DNA of 64,000 nucleotides, from NCBI GenBank assembly GCA_020747015.1, contig JAGTJM010000035.1:1-64000 (forward strand). Direction: 5' to 3'. The notes beneath the pieces were generated by a model. It saw only the letters and a program-made list of their open reading frames with translations. It ran no database searches and had not been told where the DNA came from. This stretch comes from Pyrenochaeta sp. MPI-SDFR-AT-0127. Its lineage: Eukaryota; Ascomycota; Dothideomycetes; Pleosporales; Cucurbitariaceae. The position numbers were made by a program, and so were the translations under genes. Positions 12,897 to 23,815 of this stretch are shown in pieces (within the stretch, counting starts at the first letter, position 1; every line of letters begins with the position of its first letter).

Positions 12897-13940
12897 GACT
12901 TGTCGACGTTAGCAGTATGCCCTCAAAGCTTCAGCTGAGCTACGCCTTTTGAATATCGCAATACTATGCAAGGTCGAGCTTATTTATGGACGATCTCACT
13001 TGACTCTAAGACTTGAAAATGATACTTACTGTACGATACTCAATTGGTGCTTCTGACTACTAGAAGGAAGCTCGTGTGCAGCAAGAGGGGTTGGGTTTTG
13101 GAGGGGCATTTGAGTCAATCGCGCTAAGACTCATATCGCGGTCACCAGCCACAAACGCCACAGCTTATCAGCGGAAGTCTGCGCTCCCGCAACGCAGTAG
13201 AGCTCTGCAAAACCCTACTACAACATTTCTGGACCATTTCCTGTTTCAGCTCGTTATAATGGACAGAACCAAGCTTTTCGCTGAACATAATGCTACAGTT
13301 TACTCTTAGACGAGTAATACAAACCCTTAATATCGGACACCTTATGGATTAAGCAAACTGATGATTATCTCTTTGAACAAAATCGGGCCTGAATACTTCG
13401 ATATATGTCCTGGTTGGTAGCCTTTATGAAAAATGAAAACTTACGTCGTTGAGAAAGAAGGCCCTCGCGGTTTCTCCTCCAATCTGACGAATGTACCTGT
13501 ACTTCTAGACTTTCGTGTCAAGCACCTAGGAGTTATTGTCATACCAAGACATTTGACATATGTCGCTCAATATAGCAGCCTGGACCGTAAAAAATGGAAT
13601 AAGTTTTGAGCGACCTAAGAGATGGTATTCTTTTGGGCTCATTTACAGAATCACTAGCCACGTAAGCTCTTCATCAATGCTGTACCTCGTCCCTTCCATG
13701 TTGAATTCACGTTTGCCAGATGGAACCCCAACCCTTCACATACCGCAGGCAGGAAATCCTCTTGAGTACAGTATGTCGGTTCAAGATTATGGGTGGTGCG
13801 CACTCTTGGTCTCCTATAAGAACGGTCATCCACTCCTACACCATATCTTTCATGTTCTTTCTTGCACCGCTCCATCGGAACAACCTTATTTGCATTCCCT
13901 ACATAGTTACATACCTGAAGGTCTAGGACGCAGCAGACTA
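12897..13940. other. Intergenic/divergent promoter region, 1 kb
   Basis: This region is shared between the divergently transcribed GlnRS gene and the unknown gene that follows. The frame of the latter is open upstream to 13560, but codons before 13941 look non-coding. Nothing else was recognised. Confidence 0.45.
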
Positions 13941-15086
13941 ATGGTCACTACCAGAACCACGAACTATGACCATGACTGTGAGCCCATAGAGCACAAGCTG
14001 AGTGGTTGTTCCCCTGAGACTCTGAGCCATCGCCGGCTTCGGTGGTCACACCTGATCCGTTCACATCATTATCAGCCCGTCATTGAGGAAGTCCTGAACG
14101 AAGAGCTTCCCAAGTACGAGAATAGCACCGTTATCGATATAACAGATCGGGTGTCACATGTACGTGACTGTGCACTCATCTTGGCTTCCGCACCTTCAGT
14201 CTTCGCTGCAGCGGTACATGGCAACTTGGTCCAGCGAATGATGTCGGAAACAGACCTCCAAGAAGAATACGTGCATGTTCAAGAGCGAGCGCATCAACAA
14301 CCCTCGATCTACATACACCTCCTTGCCGATGAATACGGTATCGCGCCAACTCCCAACCAGTACTCCGAGATTCGCAAAATAATCATCGACTACCTGGCCG
14401 AAGGACAACCATCAGCGCACGCATGGCATATCGACAACACTATGCCTCCAGTAGTAACTCAAGCAGCATCTGCTCAAGGCTATCGTAAGTACATTCATAC
14501 AAAGACTCGTTCGCCGAGACGCGTTGAAACCCTTCATCGCTTCTGTCAAGGAGTCTTAAATCGCTGGCTCCAAACTGATCCGTCACTACGTGACACCCCC
14601 TTCCAATTCCCACCAGGTGAGTGTGGCTACTCAAAAAACTCACATACTCGTCTTGCACAGCACCGCGCACATCAGTCGTCCAACTATGTCATGAATCTCG
14701 TTGAAGACATATGCACTTACCTTCACCGCATTGGAGAATTCAAACAGCACTTCCGCATGCATCAATTTATCATATATCTCATCTTTAGACCCAGCCAAGC
14801 GGCTTTAGCGGAGATCTTTTGCTCCCGCTTGTTGCAAGTATGGATCGATAATGGCGGTGGATTCAATACGTATCCTGCTGGATGCAGTGTGGCCACTTCA
14901 CGGAGGCTGAGTTCTGGTGAGTGGAAGAATCATGAGACATGGGTAAGACGAAATTCACCTATGGTGGAGAACATGAGGATGTTGAATAACAAGGCAGATG
15001 AGTGGCGGCGAGCGCTGGAGTGGGAGACTGTTAGTGCAAAGGATTTAGGATTGGTCGAAGATTGCGAAGGTGAGGGTGCAAGATAG
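13941..15086 (+). CDS. Hypothetical protein, single exon
   Basis: Predicted 381 aa from the ATG at 13941. The frame stays open for another 127 codons upstream (to 13560), but that part is low in typical coding composition, so the downstream ATG was chosen. I do not recognise a domain. Visible features are a His/Tyr-rich soluble chain, a segment rich in Ala/Ser around ALILASAPSVFAAAVHG that could be a buried helix rather than a membrane span, and a predicted helical C-terminal third. No signal peptide is evident. The next gene starts 370 bp downstream on the same strand. A short overlapping frame reads across the stop codon region but has no independent support. Confidence 0.5.
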   Translation: MVTTRTTNYDHDCEPIEHKLSGCSPETLSHRRLRWSHLIRSHHYQPVIEEVLNEELPKYENSTVIDITDRVSHVRDCALILASAPSVFAAAVHGNLVQRMMSETDLQEEYVHVQERAHQQPSIYIHLLADEYGIAPTPNQYSEIRKIIIDYLAEGQPSAHAWHIDNTMPPVVTQAASAQGYRKYIHTKTRSPRRVETLHRFCQGVLNRWLQTDPSLRDTPFQFPPGECGYSKNSHTRLAQHRAHQSSNYVMNLVEDICTYLHRIGEFKQHFRMHQFIIYLIFRPSQAALAEIFCSRLLQVWIDNGGGFNTYPAGCSVATSRRLSSGEWKNHETWVRRNSPMVENMRMLNNKADEWRRALEWETVSAKDLGLVEDCEGEGAR

Positions 15087-15456
15087 TCACAGAAATGATT
15101 GCTTGTTCGATGCTCTCTTTTATCAATGTCTAAACTTATCAGTATGTATCTTGAGAACTATCGTGTCTTCATTGCATGAAGTCGCTGTTTCTGAGGTTCC
15201 TGAGGCAGCCGCGATCAACCTTCTACCCTCACTTCCTCTCCAATTGCTTATCTCTGCCATTCAAATTCGTGGCAACAACAGCTATTATATTACCTATCAC
15301 CACGTCAGCAGCTCACTCACTCGACCCAACTGTACGGCTTCTCGTTTGTGTTCCGAGACATTGCAGCTAACCTTACACAAGCAAACATCTGATACTGCAA
15401 CCAAAGCAAAATTTACATCAGAAGCAGCCCACTATATCCTTCAATACTCACTCGCC
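15087..15456. other. Intergenic / 5' leader, 370 bp
   Basis: This stretch carries the terminator of the previous gene and the promoter/leader of the next. An open frame continues through it into the next gene, but the strong ATG context at 15457 argues that it is untranslated. Confidence 0.45.
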
Positions 15457-15996
15457 ATGGCTTCCAACAACAATACCTCCGACGCCACGTCTAATGGCAC
15501 CTCGCCGAACACCAATGCACCAATCTACTTCCACAGCAGCACCGAGCTTGCCGATTTGGGCCGTGAGCGCTTCGACCACGATACTGCCGCAATTAGCGAC
15601 CGCGACTTCGCACTTTACTCCCGCGGCCCGGTCGCCGTGCGTACCGGTCACGCCCCAGAAGGGCTCGAAGAACAAGTCTTTGGGTGGACTACGTTCCACT
15701 ACACAACTGCGGAGCGGAACAATAGGGAAGAGTTGAAGGGCGATTTGCATGAGGGGCAGTTGCATAGACAGAACAGGGCGGCTAGGGATGGATCGCAGTC
15801 TGTGCCGATGATGGGAAATGGTGCAGGTGGAGGTGGGCTCCGAGCTGGTAGAAATGGTAGAGAGGGCAAGGGAGGAAATAGCATGACAGATGCGCTATGT
15901 GCAGGTAGGAAGCCGGATGGTCATGTGCCGCCCTTGGCGAAGGGGTTCGCGGAGGAGATGGATAAGACCATGTTCTGGGATGAGCCGATTGTCTGA
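15457..15996 (+). CDS. Hypothetical protein, 179 aa, Gly-rich middle
   Basis: The start is the ATG at 15457 in a good context (GCCATGG). The chain begins with an Asn/Ser/Thr-rich tract of about 22 residues. A conserved-looking block follows (TELADLGRERFDHDTAAISD, then RDFALYSRGPVAVRTG and EEQVFGWTTFHYTTAERNN), then a Gly/Arg-rich stretch and a C-terminal PPLAKGFAEEMDKTMFWDEP. It has no signal peptide, membrane helix or recognised domain. It resembles small uncharacterised proteins conserved in ascomycetes, but the function is unknown. It ends 220 bp from the convergent methyltransferase gene. Confidence 0.6.
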   Translation: MASNNNTSDATSNGTSPNTNAPIYFHSSTELADLGRERFDHDTAAISDRDFALYSRGPVAVRTGHAPEGLEEQVFGWTTFHYTTAERNNREELKGDLHEGQLHRQNRAARDGSQSVPMMGNGAGGGGLRAGRNGREGKGGNSMTDALCAGRKPDGHVPPLAKGFAEEMDKTMFWDEPIV

Positions 15997-16215
15997 GTAA
16001 GACATCAAGTCACCGAGTCTCATACGGGACACGATGAATATTTCCATCATGTGAGCATGAGGTATGCTCTGTCCATTCGAAAATGCCACTGGGGCAGGTC
16101 CAGTTGAATGCGTTTGCCAAAGTTAAAGGCTCATCAACCTGGGATAAGTCTTAATAAGCATTCCTCCATCATCAATTCTTAGAACTCCTATTAACGAACT
16201 CGCCAACTCAAATAA

Positions 16216-17502
16216 TCATGATTTCTTGAAGTTCCGATGTACAAGCCCACAAAAGCTCTCCCACAGTACTTGATCGTTACCTCGTAGCCACTCCACATCG
16301 ACCTCTCTCGCCAGATCAACAACCTTAATGCGGAATGCAAGCTCAATCTTTCTTTCTGCATCTTGAACCATGTCTACCAATCCTTCTCTCTGCTTACGCT
16401 CATACCCTCTTCGATACGCTCGACTCCAGACATTTTGGCTTGCTTCACCGATACCAGTTGATGTCTCAGCGTTCCATTGCCAGCAAAGGTCGAGTGCGGC
16501 AAGTTGTGTATGGATGGCATCTTTAGCAGCCTGAGCGTCGATAGAGGATGGAAGTTGGATGGTGTAGGATGTGGGGAAGGGGAGGTATTCGTTTGCGATG
16601 GTTTCGAGCCGTGCAATACTGTTCCGCGGTCGGAGATCTCCAAAACTCCATGCAACAATCCACCTTTTCGTACTTGCTCCTGTATCTACAACACCCACGG
16701 CCCAATTCCCCACACCATGCTTTTTCAACAACCCCACAACGGCCTTGGCGCTGTCCAGTTTACCCAGCATGCTACTATACCACTGCACCTTCTCCTTCAG
16801 TACTAGACTCTCGTTCACGATGGTGGTCACGAAGCCGAGATCACCACCAGAGCAAACCATCTCAACTTCCGCACCGGTGCAGATAGCATTCGGTTTCCAG
16901 CTTTTCCCCTCGCCTTTGAGGCTGGAAGTCATATCAGAAAGAGAAGTGAAGAAAGGCGGGTTACAGATTGTGAAGTCGAGATGGTCCACGCCGAGGCCTG
17001 CGAGAGGGATAATGGGATTGAGTTCAGTCGTCTGAAGAAGCTTGGTGCGCGTCATGAAATTGTTGAGGGCAATGTTGCGTGCGGCAGACTCAAAGCTCTT
17101 CTTGTCTACGTCCGTGGCGCACATTGTCCAATTTGGGCGGGATTTAAGGCACAGCATTGTGTAGATGGCCGAGGCTCCGGTGCCAATATCGAGCCCTACT
17201 ACATTCCGTTCTGCATCGTACTTGTTGGAGTAGTCTGGTGATGTGGAATCAATAAGCCCTTGTACCCACGCCACGTAGTTCCAGCGATTAGGTACTGGTG
17301 GACATAATCGATCATTCGGAATTTCAAGCTGTAGACCAAAGTCTGCTTTCAAAATGGCTTTAGACAGCGCTTTGACAGTTTCTGGGTCTTGAAAATCTAG
17401 TTTTCCCGAGCACTTGTGCCATACTTGCTTGAACTCTTCGTCATTCTTGGTAAGGGCTTTGAAATCGACTATATTGTATGGCGGGCGCTGTGCAAGATCC
17501 AT
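16216..17502 (-). CDS. METTL16: METTL16-type RNA N6-adenosine methyltransferase
   Basis: A SAM-dependent RNA methyltransferase of the METTL16/RlmF (PF05971) family. In other eukaryotes the family methylates A43 of U6 snRNA. Predicted 428 aa, single exon, starting at the ATG at 17502. The frame is open another 74 codons upstream, but family members begin about where this start lies. An N-terminal RNA-binding segment includes KLDFQDPETVKALSKAIL and DFGLQLEIP, followed by PPVPNRWNYVAWVQGLI. SAM motif I is GLDIGTGAS (about residues 103-111) and the catalytic NPPF is at about 181-184. Length and content match the methyltransferase core only. The animal C-terminal VCR domains are missing, as in fission yeast Mtl16. 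Likely nuclear, acting on U6. Met8 lies 310 bp upstream on the same strand. Confidence 0.93.
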   Translation of the reverse strand: MDLAQRPPYNIVDFKALTKNDEEFKQVWHKCSGKLDFQDPETVKALSKAILKADFGLQLEIPNDRLCPPVPNRWNYVAWVQGLIDSTSPDYSNKYDAERNVVGLDIGTGASAIYTMLCLKSRPNWTMCATDVDKKSFESAARNIALNNFMTRTKLLQTTELNPIIPLAGLGVDHLDFTICNPPFFTSLSDMTSSLKGEGKSWKPNAICTGAEVEMVCSGGDLGFVTTIVNESLVLKEKVQWYSSMLGKLDSAKAVVGLLKKHGVGNWAVGVVDTGASTKRWIVAWSFGDLRPRNSIARLETIANEYLPFPTSYTIQLPSSIDAQAAKDAIHTQLAALDLCWQWNAETSTGIGEASQNVWSRAYRRGYERKQREGLVDMVQDAERKIELAFRIKVVDLAREVDVEWLRGNDQVLWESFCGLVHRNFKKS

Positions 17503-17813
17503 TTGTTTTGAAGGCTTGATACAGGAAAGACCAAATAAGTCAGCGAGTAAAGTCAGTGACAATGTGTGTGTGTCGGAGAAAAGTGGTGGAGCATTCGAGC
17601 AATGAGGAAGTTGAAATCGAGCGGGAAGCTTGGACCACATGATCGTGATTGGTCCGAAAATGGTTGAGGTGGATTGAGACGAGAAAGAATAAGGTGTAGC
17701 AATTCGTACATTTGATATACACATGGGCTGAAAGAAATGCGTCGCCGTAACTCCTGCTTACCATGCTGGTTTTGTGCTGAGTCTATCCAACGCCATATGC
17801 AATGAATTACAGG

Positions 17814-18667
17814 TCAGATCAAAAAGGGTCCATCATATGCTCCATCTGCTTCCTGCAGGCGCACTTCCTCTAGCGATGGTATAGTTCCAGGTTTGTAAAA
17901 GCCGAGAAGCATTTCCATGTCTTCTTCCGTCATTGAACATAGATCGTCAAGAGAGTACTGTTCGCAGACCTTTGACATCCTACATGATGTTAGCCATCAA
18001 GCGATTGAAACCCCATGGTCAACGTACCATTGCATGCGCTTAGGTCCCTCTTCAATGTTCGGAGCGACTTTTCTTAGCTTCTTGCGTAGCATGCCAACTC
18101 TTTGCACAGCGGTTCCGATATTGTACGGTAGCCCAGCAGCGATTTGCCGCCTGACAATGTTTGCCAGCTTCGGCCCGTTGCCATTTGTGCTGACCATGAT
18201 CTGCAGCGGTCCGTCACGGTGCACGCTTCCAAAGTAGAAGTCACACTCAGGTGGAACATCTGCGATGTTTGCTGCTATCCGTCTCTCTTTGCATAATTTA
18301 TAGACCTGGCTCGAAGCTTCCGGGTCGTCGACGGCGGTCAAGACCATGTCTACGCCATCGAGGTCGGAAGGCTCGAACTTGCGATCGACGTAATCGACTT
18401 GTTTCTGCTCTACTCGATAGGCGACTTCATCGTTGAGGCCTTCGCGTGGACAGACGACCGTGATTTTGGCGTCGGCATTGAGAACATTCACAATGCGGCC
18501 GGCGGCGACCTACTCTTTGGTCAATCGTCAATATCCTCCCAACCCTGACCGATAGCAGGACTTACTTCGCCGCCTCCGACGACTAGCACCCGCTTATTAC
18601 GGATTTGCCATGCAAGTATGAGGGAGCCGCCGCCTTGTATCTCTGGATATGGGCTCTTGGTGGTCAT
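17814..18667 (-). CDS. met8: Sirohaem synthase Met8 (precorrin-2 dehydrogenase / ferrochelatase)
   Basis: Catalyses the NAD-dependent oxidation of precorrin-2 to sirohydrochlorin and then iron insertion, giving sirohaem for sulphite and nitrite reductases. Predicted 249 aa in three exons: 18667..18566, 18509..18028 and 17979..17814. Introns are 56 bp (GTAAGT) and 48 bp (GTACGT), and phases close. A Rossmann NAD site, VLVVGGGEVAAGR, spans the first intron. A second motif is NIADVPPECDFYFGSV (about residues 115-130), the conserved active-site region of the family. The helical dimerisation and chelatase part ends with the third exon (EQYSLDDLCSMTEEDMEMLL). The size is close to yeast Met8 (274 aa). 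The gene is divergent from vac1, with 333 bp between the start codons. Confidence 0.93.
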
Positions 18668-19000
18668 GGCGAGGAGTTTGTTACGGAGAAGAAGGCATGT
18701 TGCGCGGAGATATCAGAGTCAATGATGCCAAGAGATCACGCCAACTTCGACCGCGCGCATGAGCACATGGAATCTTCTTTCGATGAATTTGAATTCCCCA
18801 ACGCGAAGCAGGGCAATGTCTTCCTGTTCTACATTGGCCTTGAATGTTCTCGTGCAACCGCGAACTTTAAACGCGTTGGCATGATGCGCGAACACGAATC
18901 CTTGTACGTTTAGCCCCACGCAACGGCGCCCGCAAGACCCGCGCCTAAGGCGCCCATCCCGGCTCATGAACATCCACGATTCTCTTCGACATCCTCGAAT
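18668..19000. promoter_or_regulatory. Bidirectional promoter, met8 / vac1
   Basis: These 333 bp separate two divergent start codons, so both promoters must lie here. No TATA box or named site was recognised with confidence. Confidence 0.6.
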
Positions 19001-21124
19001 ATGGCCTCCCGCAGGTCCCTAGGCGGCGGACGCGTGCTGGGGAGCGGGAGGAACCTGTCGCCTGCTGTCTCCCCGCAGCCGCCAGCCCTGCACCGCCGTA
19101 ATCCGAGCTTACTATCCCCATCGGAGAGCTCGCTGTCGTTGAGCTCTCAGACGTCGAACAGCCCGGCCAGCACCGCTGAGACGAGGGAGGACATTGGCAG
19201 CAAGGTCCTGCTAGGGCCAGGTGAGAATGCAGCGGCGAGTGCCTCAAGTAGACTGGTGTGCCCTATATGCAATGAGGAAATGGTAGGTCTGGCACCTGCC
19301 TAGACTCGATGCAAGATACTGATCTAGCAGGTCACATTGCTACAACTGAACAGGTACTGCACATAGACATGCTCGCGATACTATTAGCTCTAATCCCCGT
19401 CAGGCATCTTGACGACAACCACCAGAATCTTGTTGAAGAGGAGCAGGATGAGGTCAAGAACTGGTTTGAAGCACAGATGCAGAAGGCAAAGAAGTTCCAA
19501 CCGCTCGCAGTACTCAATCAAAAGCTGAAAGGCCTTGACGTGTTCGAATCAAACGACGCCCCTATACCACCTCCAATATCACACTCCACCAGCAGTTCCA
19601 CCTCCCACGTCGTGCATGAACCCGCTCCAGTTCGAAGAGACCCGGAGGAAGAAGTCACCCGATCACACTGGCAGAGGCTAGGATATCGAGATGTCTGCTC
19701 AGATCCAACTTGTGCAAAGCCAATCACAGGTTCACAAATGGCGCTGGGAGGAGCTCAGCCTGCAGTGAACTGCAGACAGTGTGGAAGACTGTTCTGCGAG
19801 GAGCATACCATGTACCAGATGAAACTGTCACGGCAAGCCAAGCACGACCCCATTCGTGGCATCTGGTGCCGAGTCTGCGAAACGTGCTACATATCAAGGG
19901 AAGGTTATCTCGACCACCACGGGTTTGAGCGCAATCACTTCGATGAGTTTGCCAAGATCCGCCGGAAGAGGGTTGACAGAGAGCACATGGAGGTCAGCAG
20001 ATTGGAGAAACGGCTGACCAAGCTGACACAGCTCCTTGCAAATCCACCACCGCTAGAAGAGACCCAAACGTCGGCAGGCTGGTTCTCACTATCAGGAGCG
20101 AAAAATCAGCGTAAGGCTTTGGAGCAGTCAATCATCATATGGGAAGAAGACGCAAAAGTCTCTAATTGCCCATTCTGTCAACAAGAATTCTCAAACTATA
20201 CGTTCAGGCGACATCATTGCCGAATGTGTGGTCGCGTGGTATGTGGCGATCCAAAAACGGAGTGTTCGACAGAGATAGGGCTGAATGTTGCTGCTGGTAA
20301 GAATGCTAGTACAGTCGAACGATGACCACTGCTCACTAGTGCTAGGTGCGAGTAAGACTGAAAAGTCTGCCAGTCAGATGAGTGTCGACGTTCGCATGTG
20401 TAAAGACTGCCAGCATACATTGTTCGCTAGAGGAGACTTTGCACGCGAACTTGCAGATAAGCCCAAGGACCAACGTTCCTATGAGAATTTGGCACAATTC
20501 GAAAGAGGCATCCGTTTACTTCTCCCCCGATTTCAAAAGCTTCTAGTTGCACTTCAGGATCCAGATAAACCACCTACGCCACAACAATTATCAGATGCGA
20601 CCAAAGTACGAAAGAGACTAATGGAAGGTTTTGCACAATTTGATGCCGCTGCCAAACGGATACGGGATCTACCCACAGAGTCACCAACACAACAAAGGCT
20701 TCAAAAGGCCGTTTACCAACAAGCTTATAGTTTTCTGAGTCTGCATATGTTGCCTTTACGATCGCTACCCAAGATTTTGAAGCATGCTGTCCCTCAAGGC
20801 CGATCTAATGGAGGTGGTGCCCTTGCATCGATTAAGTACAATGATCGTTCCGCTGGCAGCATCGTCAGCAGTAGCGAGGTGTCTGCTATGGAATCAGAAG
20901 AGAAAGAACTGCGGGAAAGACTGATAATCCTTGAGGAGCAGAAGTTTATGGTGTCCGAGATGGTGGCAGCTGCTACGAAACATCGAAGATTCGACGAGGT
21001 GTCGAGTCTTGCACAAAACCTCGAAGACCTGAACAAGGAAATCGATCAGGTCAACGGTCAACTAGGACAGCTCGACTTCGCGAGCGCATATCAAGGGGGT
21101 CTGGCTAGCCCGCCTCCTGGATGA
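19001..21124 (+). CDS. vac1: FYVE / Rabenosyn-type endosomal tether Vac1 (Pep7)
   Basis: Vac1/Pep7 links PI3P and Rab5-type GTPase to SNARE function in Golgi-to-endosome/vacuole transport. Predicted 658 aa in four exons: 19001..19282, 19331..19353 (only 23 nt), 19404..20296 and 20346..21124. Introns are 48, 50 and 49 bp. The N-terminus is Ser-rich. A C2H2 finger is built across exons 1-3 (CPICNEEM + VTLLQLNR + HLDDNH; Cys87, Cys90, His103, His108). A first Cys-rich zinc segment (SDPTCAKPITG ... CRQCGRLFCEEH ... CRVCETC) and the FYVE core CPFCQQEFSNYTFRRHHCRMCG follow. The C-terminus has the helical Rab-binding (Rbsn) region including EEKELRERLIILEEQKFMV. All domains are in the order expected for the family. 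Confidence 0.93.
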
Positions 21125-22360
21125 AGTCTCTGAGGAGCATTCCTCAAACCTAATCTCACCCACCATCATTATGTCAGCAGATATAATGGACTGGAATGCG
21201 GAGCGAAATCGAGAAATGGCACCGGCTTTGCGCAAGGAACAGGAGGACTAGCTCCGGAAGGAAGCCGCGGTTTGGCTTTGCATTGAAGACCTCTATTCAT
21301 CGTATCATACGGGTGTACTACCAGTTGAAGAGGGCTGGATATTTTATGTGGCTTTGTGGAGACCAAATGAGATGAGTGAGTCTCTTATTGGGCAAGATTG
21401 AAGGACACTATCGTATGATGGCAATTCAAGTTATCTGCATGTTGCAAACACTATGCAAGAATAACGAAAAACGATTTTGGGCGTATCAAAACCTATGATA
21501 ATTGTTTGCATCTCATCTCATCCTCATGAAGAACGTAGATTGTTTGCCAGGAGAAATTACGCAAGCAGCTTGGGTACTCATCCTGTAGCTTCTTTTCTGA
21601 CACTGTCTTTAATACACTGATGATAGCCATGTACGAGCCTGCGGAATACTTCATCAAAAACTCATCAACACCCCAGCATCCACCAAGACGTTCAAGAAGG
21701 CCCACCGTAAGCAATGCGACCTATAGGAGGGTTGAGAGAGAAAGCTACGTTTCAAGACACCACATCTTCATCCTCATGGGCAGGAAGGTGACAGAGCATC
21801 GGAACCGCCAAGGCCAGACTTCATATACGCAGCACCAATAATGGTACGATAGACTTTGAGCCAGTGTGGGGTGCAGCACAACACGTGAAGGCTGTATACC
21901 GGGTATTTTACATTCTCCAGACTTGTAGATGGAGACGCCCCAATACGCGTCTACATTTATTGATGCCAACCTTCTGCACTGGTTGCACGAATGGAGCGCT
22001 GAGCCTCAGTAAATTAATAAATGCGCTGGGTTGCAACACCAAGTCTTGGTGGAAGGTCACAATGGATGGATGAGCGGAAGGGAAGGGTTGTTGGTGTGGC
22101 ACGTTTTGGGAAGAGAGAGTTGGTTGGATGAGAGTGAGGTGTGGGAGGGTAACATCAAGTATGAGAAATGTGTAACTGACAATGCATAAAGATCAGGAGC
22201 ATTGCAACCTTCTTGAAATTCTTTGTGAGGTTATTTCAGTACGTTGTCGTTTCTGCGTCACGCTCTTGAACAGATTCAGTCAAACTCTAGACTTCATCGC
22301 ATCGCCAATAGACTCGCATCGCTGTGATCCTCTCCACTTACAGTACAAAAAACTGACAAG
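21125..22360. other. Intergenic, 1.2 kb
   Basis: No gene was recognised. Short frames on both strands lack family likeness. The last 150 bp carry the promoter of the small secreted protein. Confidence 0.5.
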
Positions 22361-22924
22361 ATGTACCTTGTCGCTTTCCTCTTCACGATGGCGGTCGCAA
22401 CTTCTGCTGCTCCAGCGGGCCCCAGCTTTGCGGAGATGCAAAGCGCTTTCGCCTCATCTGAGCAATGCATGCTTCCGATTTCTGAGCCAAGCTGTTCTGG
22501 GTCTCCTCGTTCAGTGCGTCATAACCGTTCCCTCTTCCATCTCTTGCATCGTCCTTCTCTAATCACGACAAGCTGTGACGATGACTATACCTTGCGTTGA
22601 TAGGAAGTTATCGAGCACTTGCTAACACTTGACAAGGACATTATCCTAACCTATAGCAAAGACAGTAGTGCAGCGTCAAAGGCGCTGTTGCTGAATGCTG
22701 CAAAGGCAGCAGGTGGGGATATTGTGCATGAGTGGAAGGACTTTGGGTAAGCTTCCAATAAGACTTCTGTTGATAGGATTAGTGCTTATGTTGCTGAAAG
22801 TTTCTCCGGCTTCGTCCCTGATGGCGTCGTCGATCTTCTGAAAGCCCATAGCGATGTTGCGAACGTAAAGATTCATGAGAACGCGTGTCTCTCGGTTCCA
22901 ATCTGTGGCGAGGGTCCTTGCTAG
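22361..22924 (+). CDS. Small secreted protein with peptidase-inhibitor-I9-like core
   Basis: Predicted 128 aa in three exons: 22361..22513, 22637..22746 and 22801..22924. Intron 1 is 123 bp (GTGCGT donor, GCTAACA branch point, TTGACAAG acceptor). Intron 2 is 54 bp (GTAAGC donor). A signal peptide of about 17 residues (MYLVAFLFTMAVATSAAP) is followed by a Ser/Cys-containing spacer. A compact domain comes next, with DIILTYSKDSSAASKALLLN, AAGGDIVHEWKDFG and FSGFVPDGVVDLLKAHSDVA then VKIHEN. This strand-helix-strand-strand-helix-strand order is that of inhibitor I9 / subtilisin propeptide-like proteins. The tail ACLSVPICGEGPC adds three cysteines, and two more are in the N-terminal spacer. A secreted protease inhibitor or effector-like protein is inferred. 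The first intron is longer than usual here and its donor is the weakest point. Confidence 0.62.
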
Positions 22925-23815
22925 AGACGCACAGGTGGGAGCAGTGAATCTTGGGTCGTACACGAGGATTACGGTTTAACTGGGAACAATCTTATTTGTT
23001 ATCTCGTATCAAAAAGTCTTCTTCTTCCATCCTTGTTCCTTTCGAGTCGAAAAGTTGGATGAGACTGCTCGTATTGTTTTACTGGACCCTGAATGGCGCG
23101 CGTCCCTGATGTAAAGTGAACCAATCGATTTTTGATCGGCATTCTTGAATGCCAATGTGTTCAACCTATAATCCTACTGATAATGTAGATCAACGACACT
23201 TTATCAGAGATTCAAGTGAAGATGATCAGATCTTCGACACAAGTTTCCAAGAATCGGCGTTCCTGGCTGCCCCGCCACCAAAGTTCCGCACCAATCGCGA
23301 GTCGTCCACCTCGCTCAGCGGGGCGATCTTCACCTTCAGCCAACGTCATTCGCCGACCAAAAGCAGCTCGGCCCTTTGGAACCCTACAACCGCAATGTCT
23401 CAAAACGCTTCTGCCACCATCTGGTTTCTGTTGGCTCAAAAGAGCAACTTTTGAGCGGCTCTGTTGAATACTGTGGATTTCCTTGATTTGGTTGTTTCCT
23501 GCCAACTTTCTGGGACTCCCCTTCCGCTTTAGGAAGTCCTGGGTCTGTGCTGCGATCAATCTGGACAGGACATGACGAATGTGGCCAGTGAACAGACGCA
23601 AACAGACTAACGGCGGGTAAATGCAGGTGTAGCGCAACGAGATAAGAATGTTTTATGCACTGCTCAACTTTATGTATGGCGTTGAGAGCTGTTGTGACTG
23701 CCCAAGAAGATGTACAGAGCGTGGGCAATGCGATGGCTGTGCAGTCAGTTCGCCCATTATCAAGACACGTCAAGAATAGGAACAAAATGTCATCAACACT
23801 ATGAGCCCCTCCCCA
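22925..23815. other. Intergenic, 0.9 kb, no confident gene
   Basis: Overlapping open frames occur on both strands around 23.2-23.8 kb, but none has a recognised motif or good start. They may be decayed upstream or downstream parts of the neighbouring pseudogene. Confidence 0.35.

Noticed and set aside
23212..23637. 141-codon minus-strand frame
   Set aside because: Basic low-complexity composition, no motif, and competing frames on both strands in the same bases.
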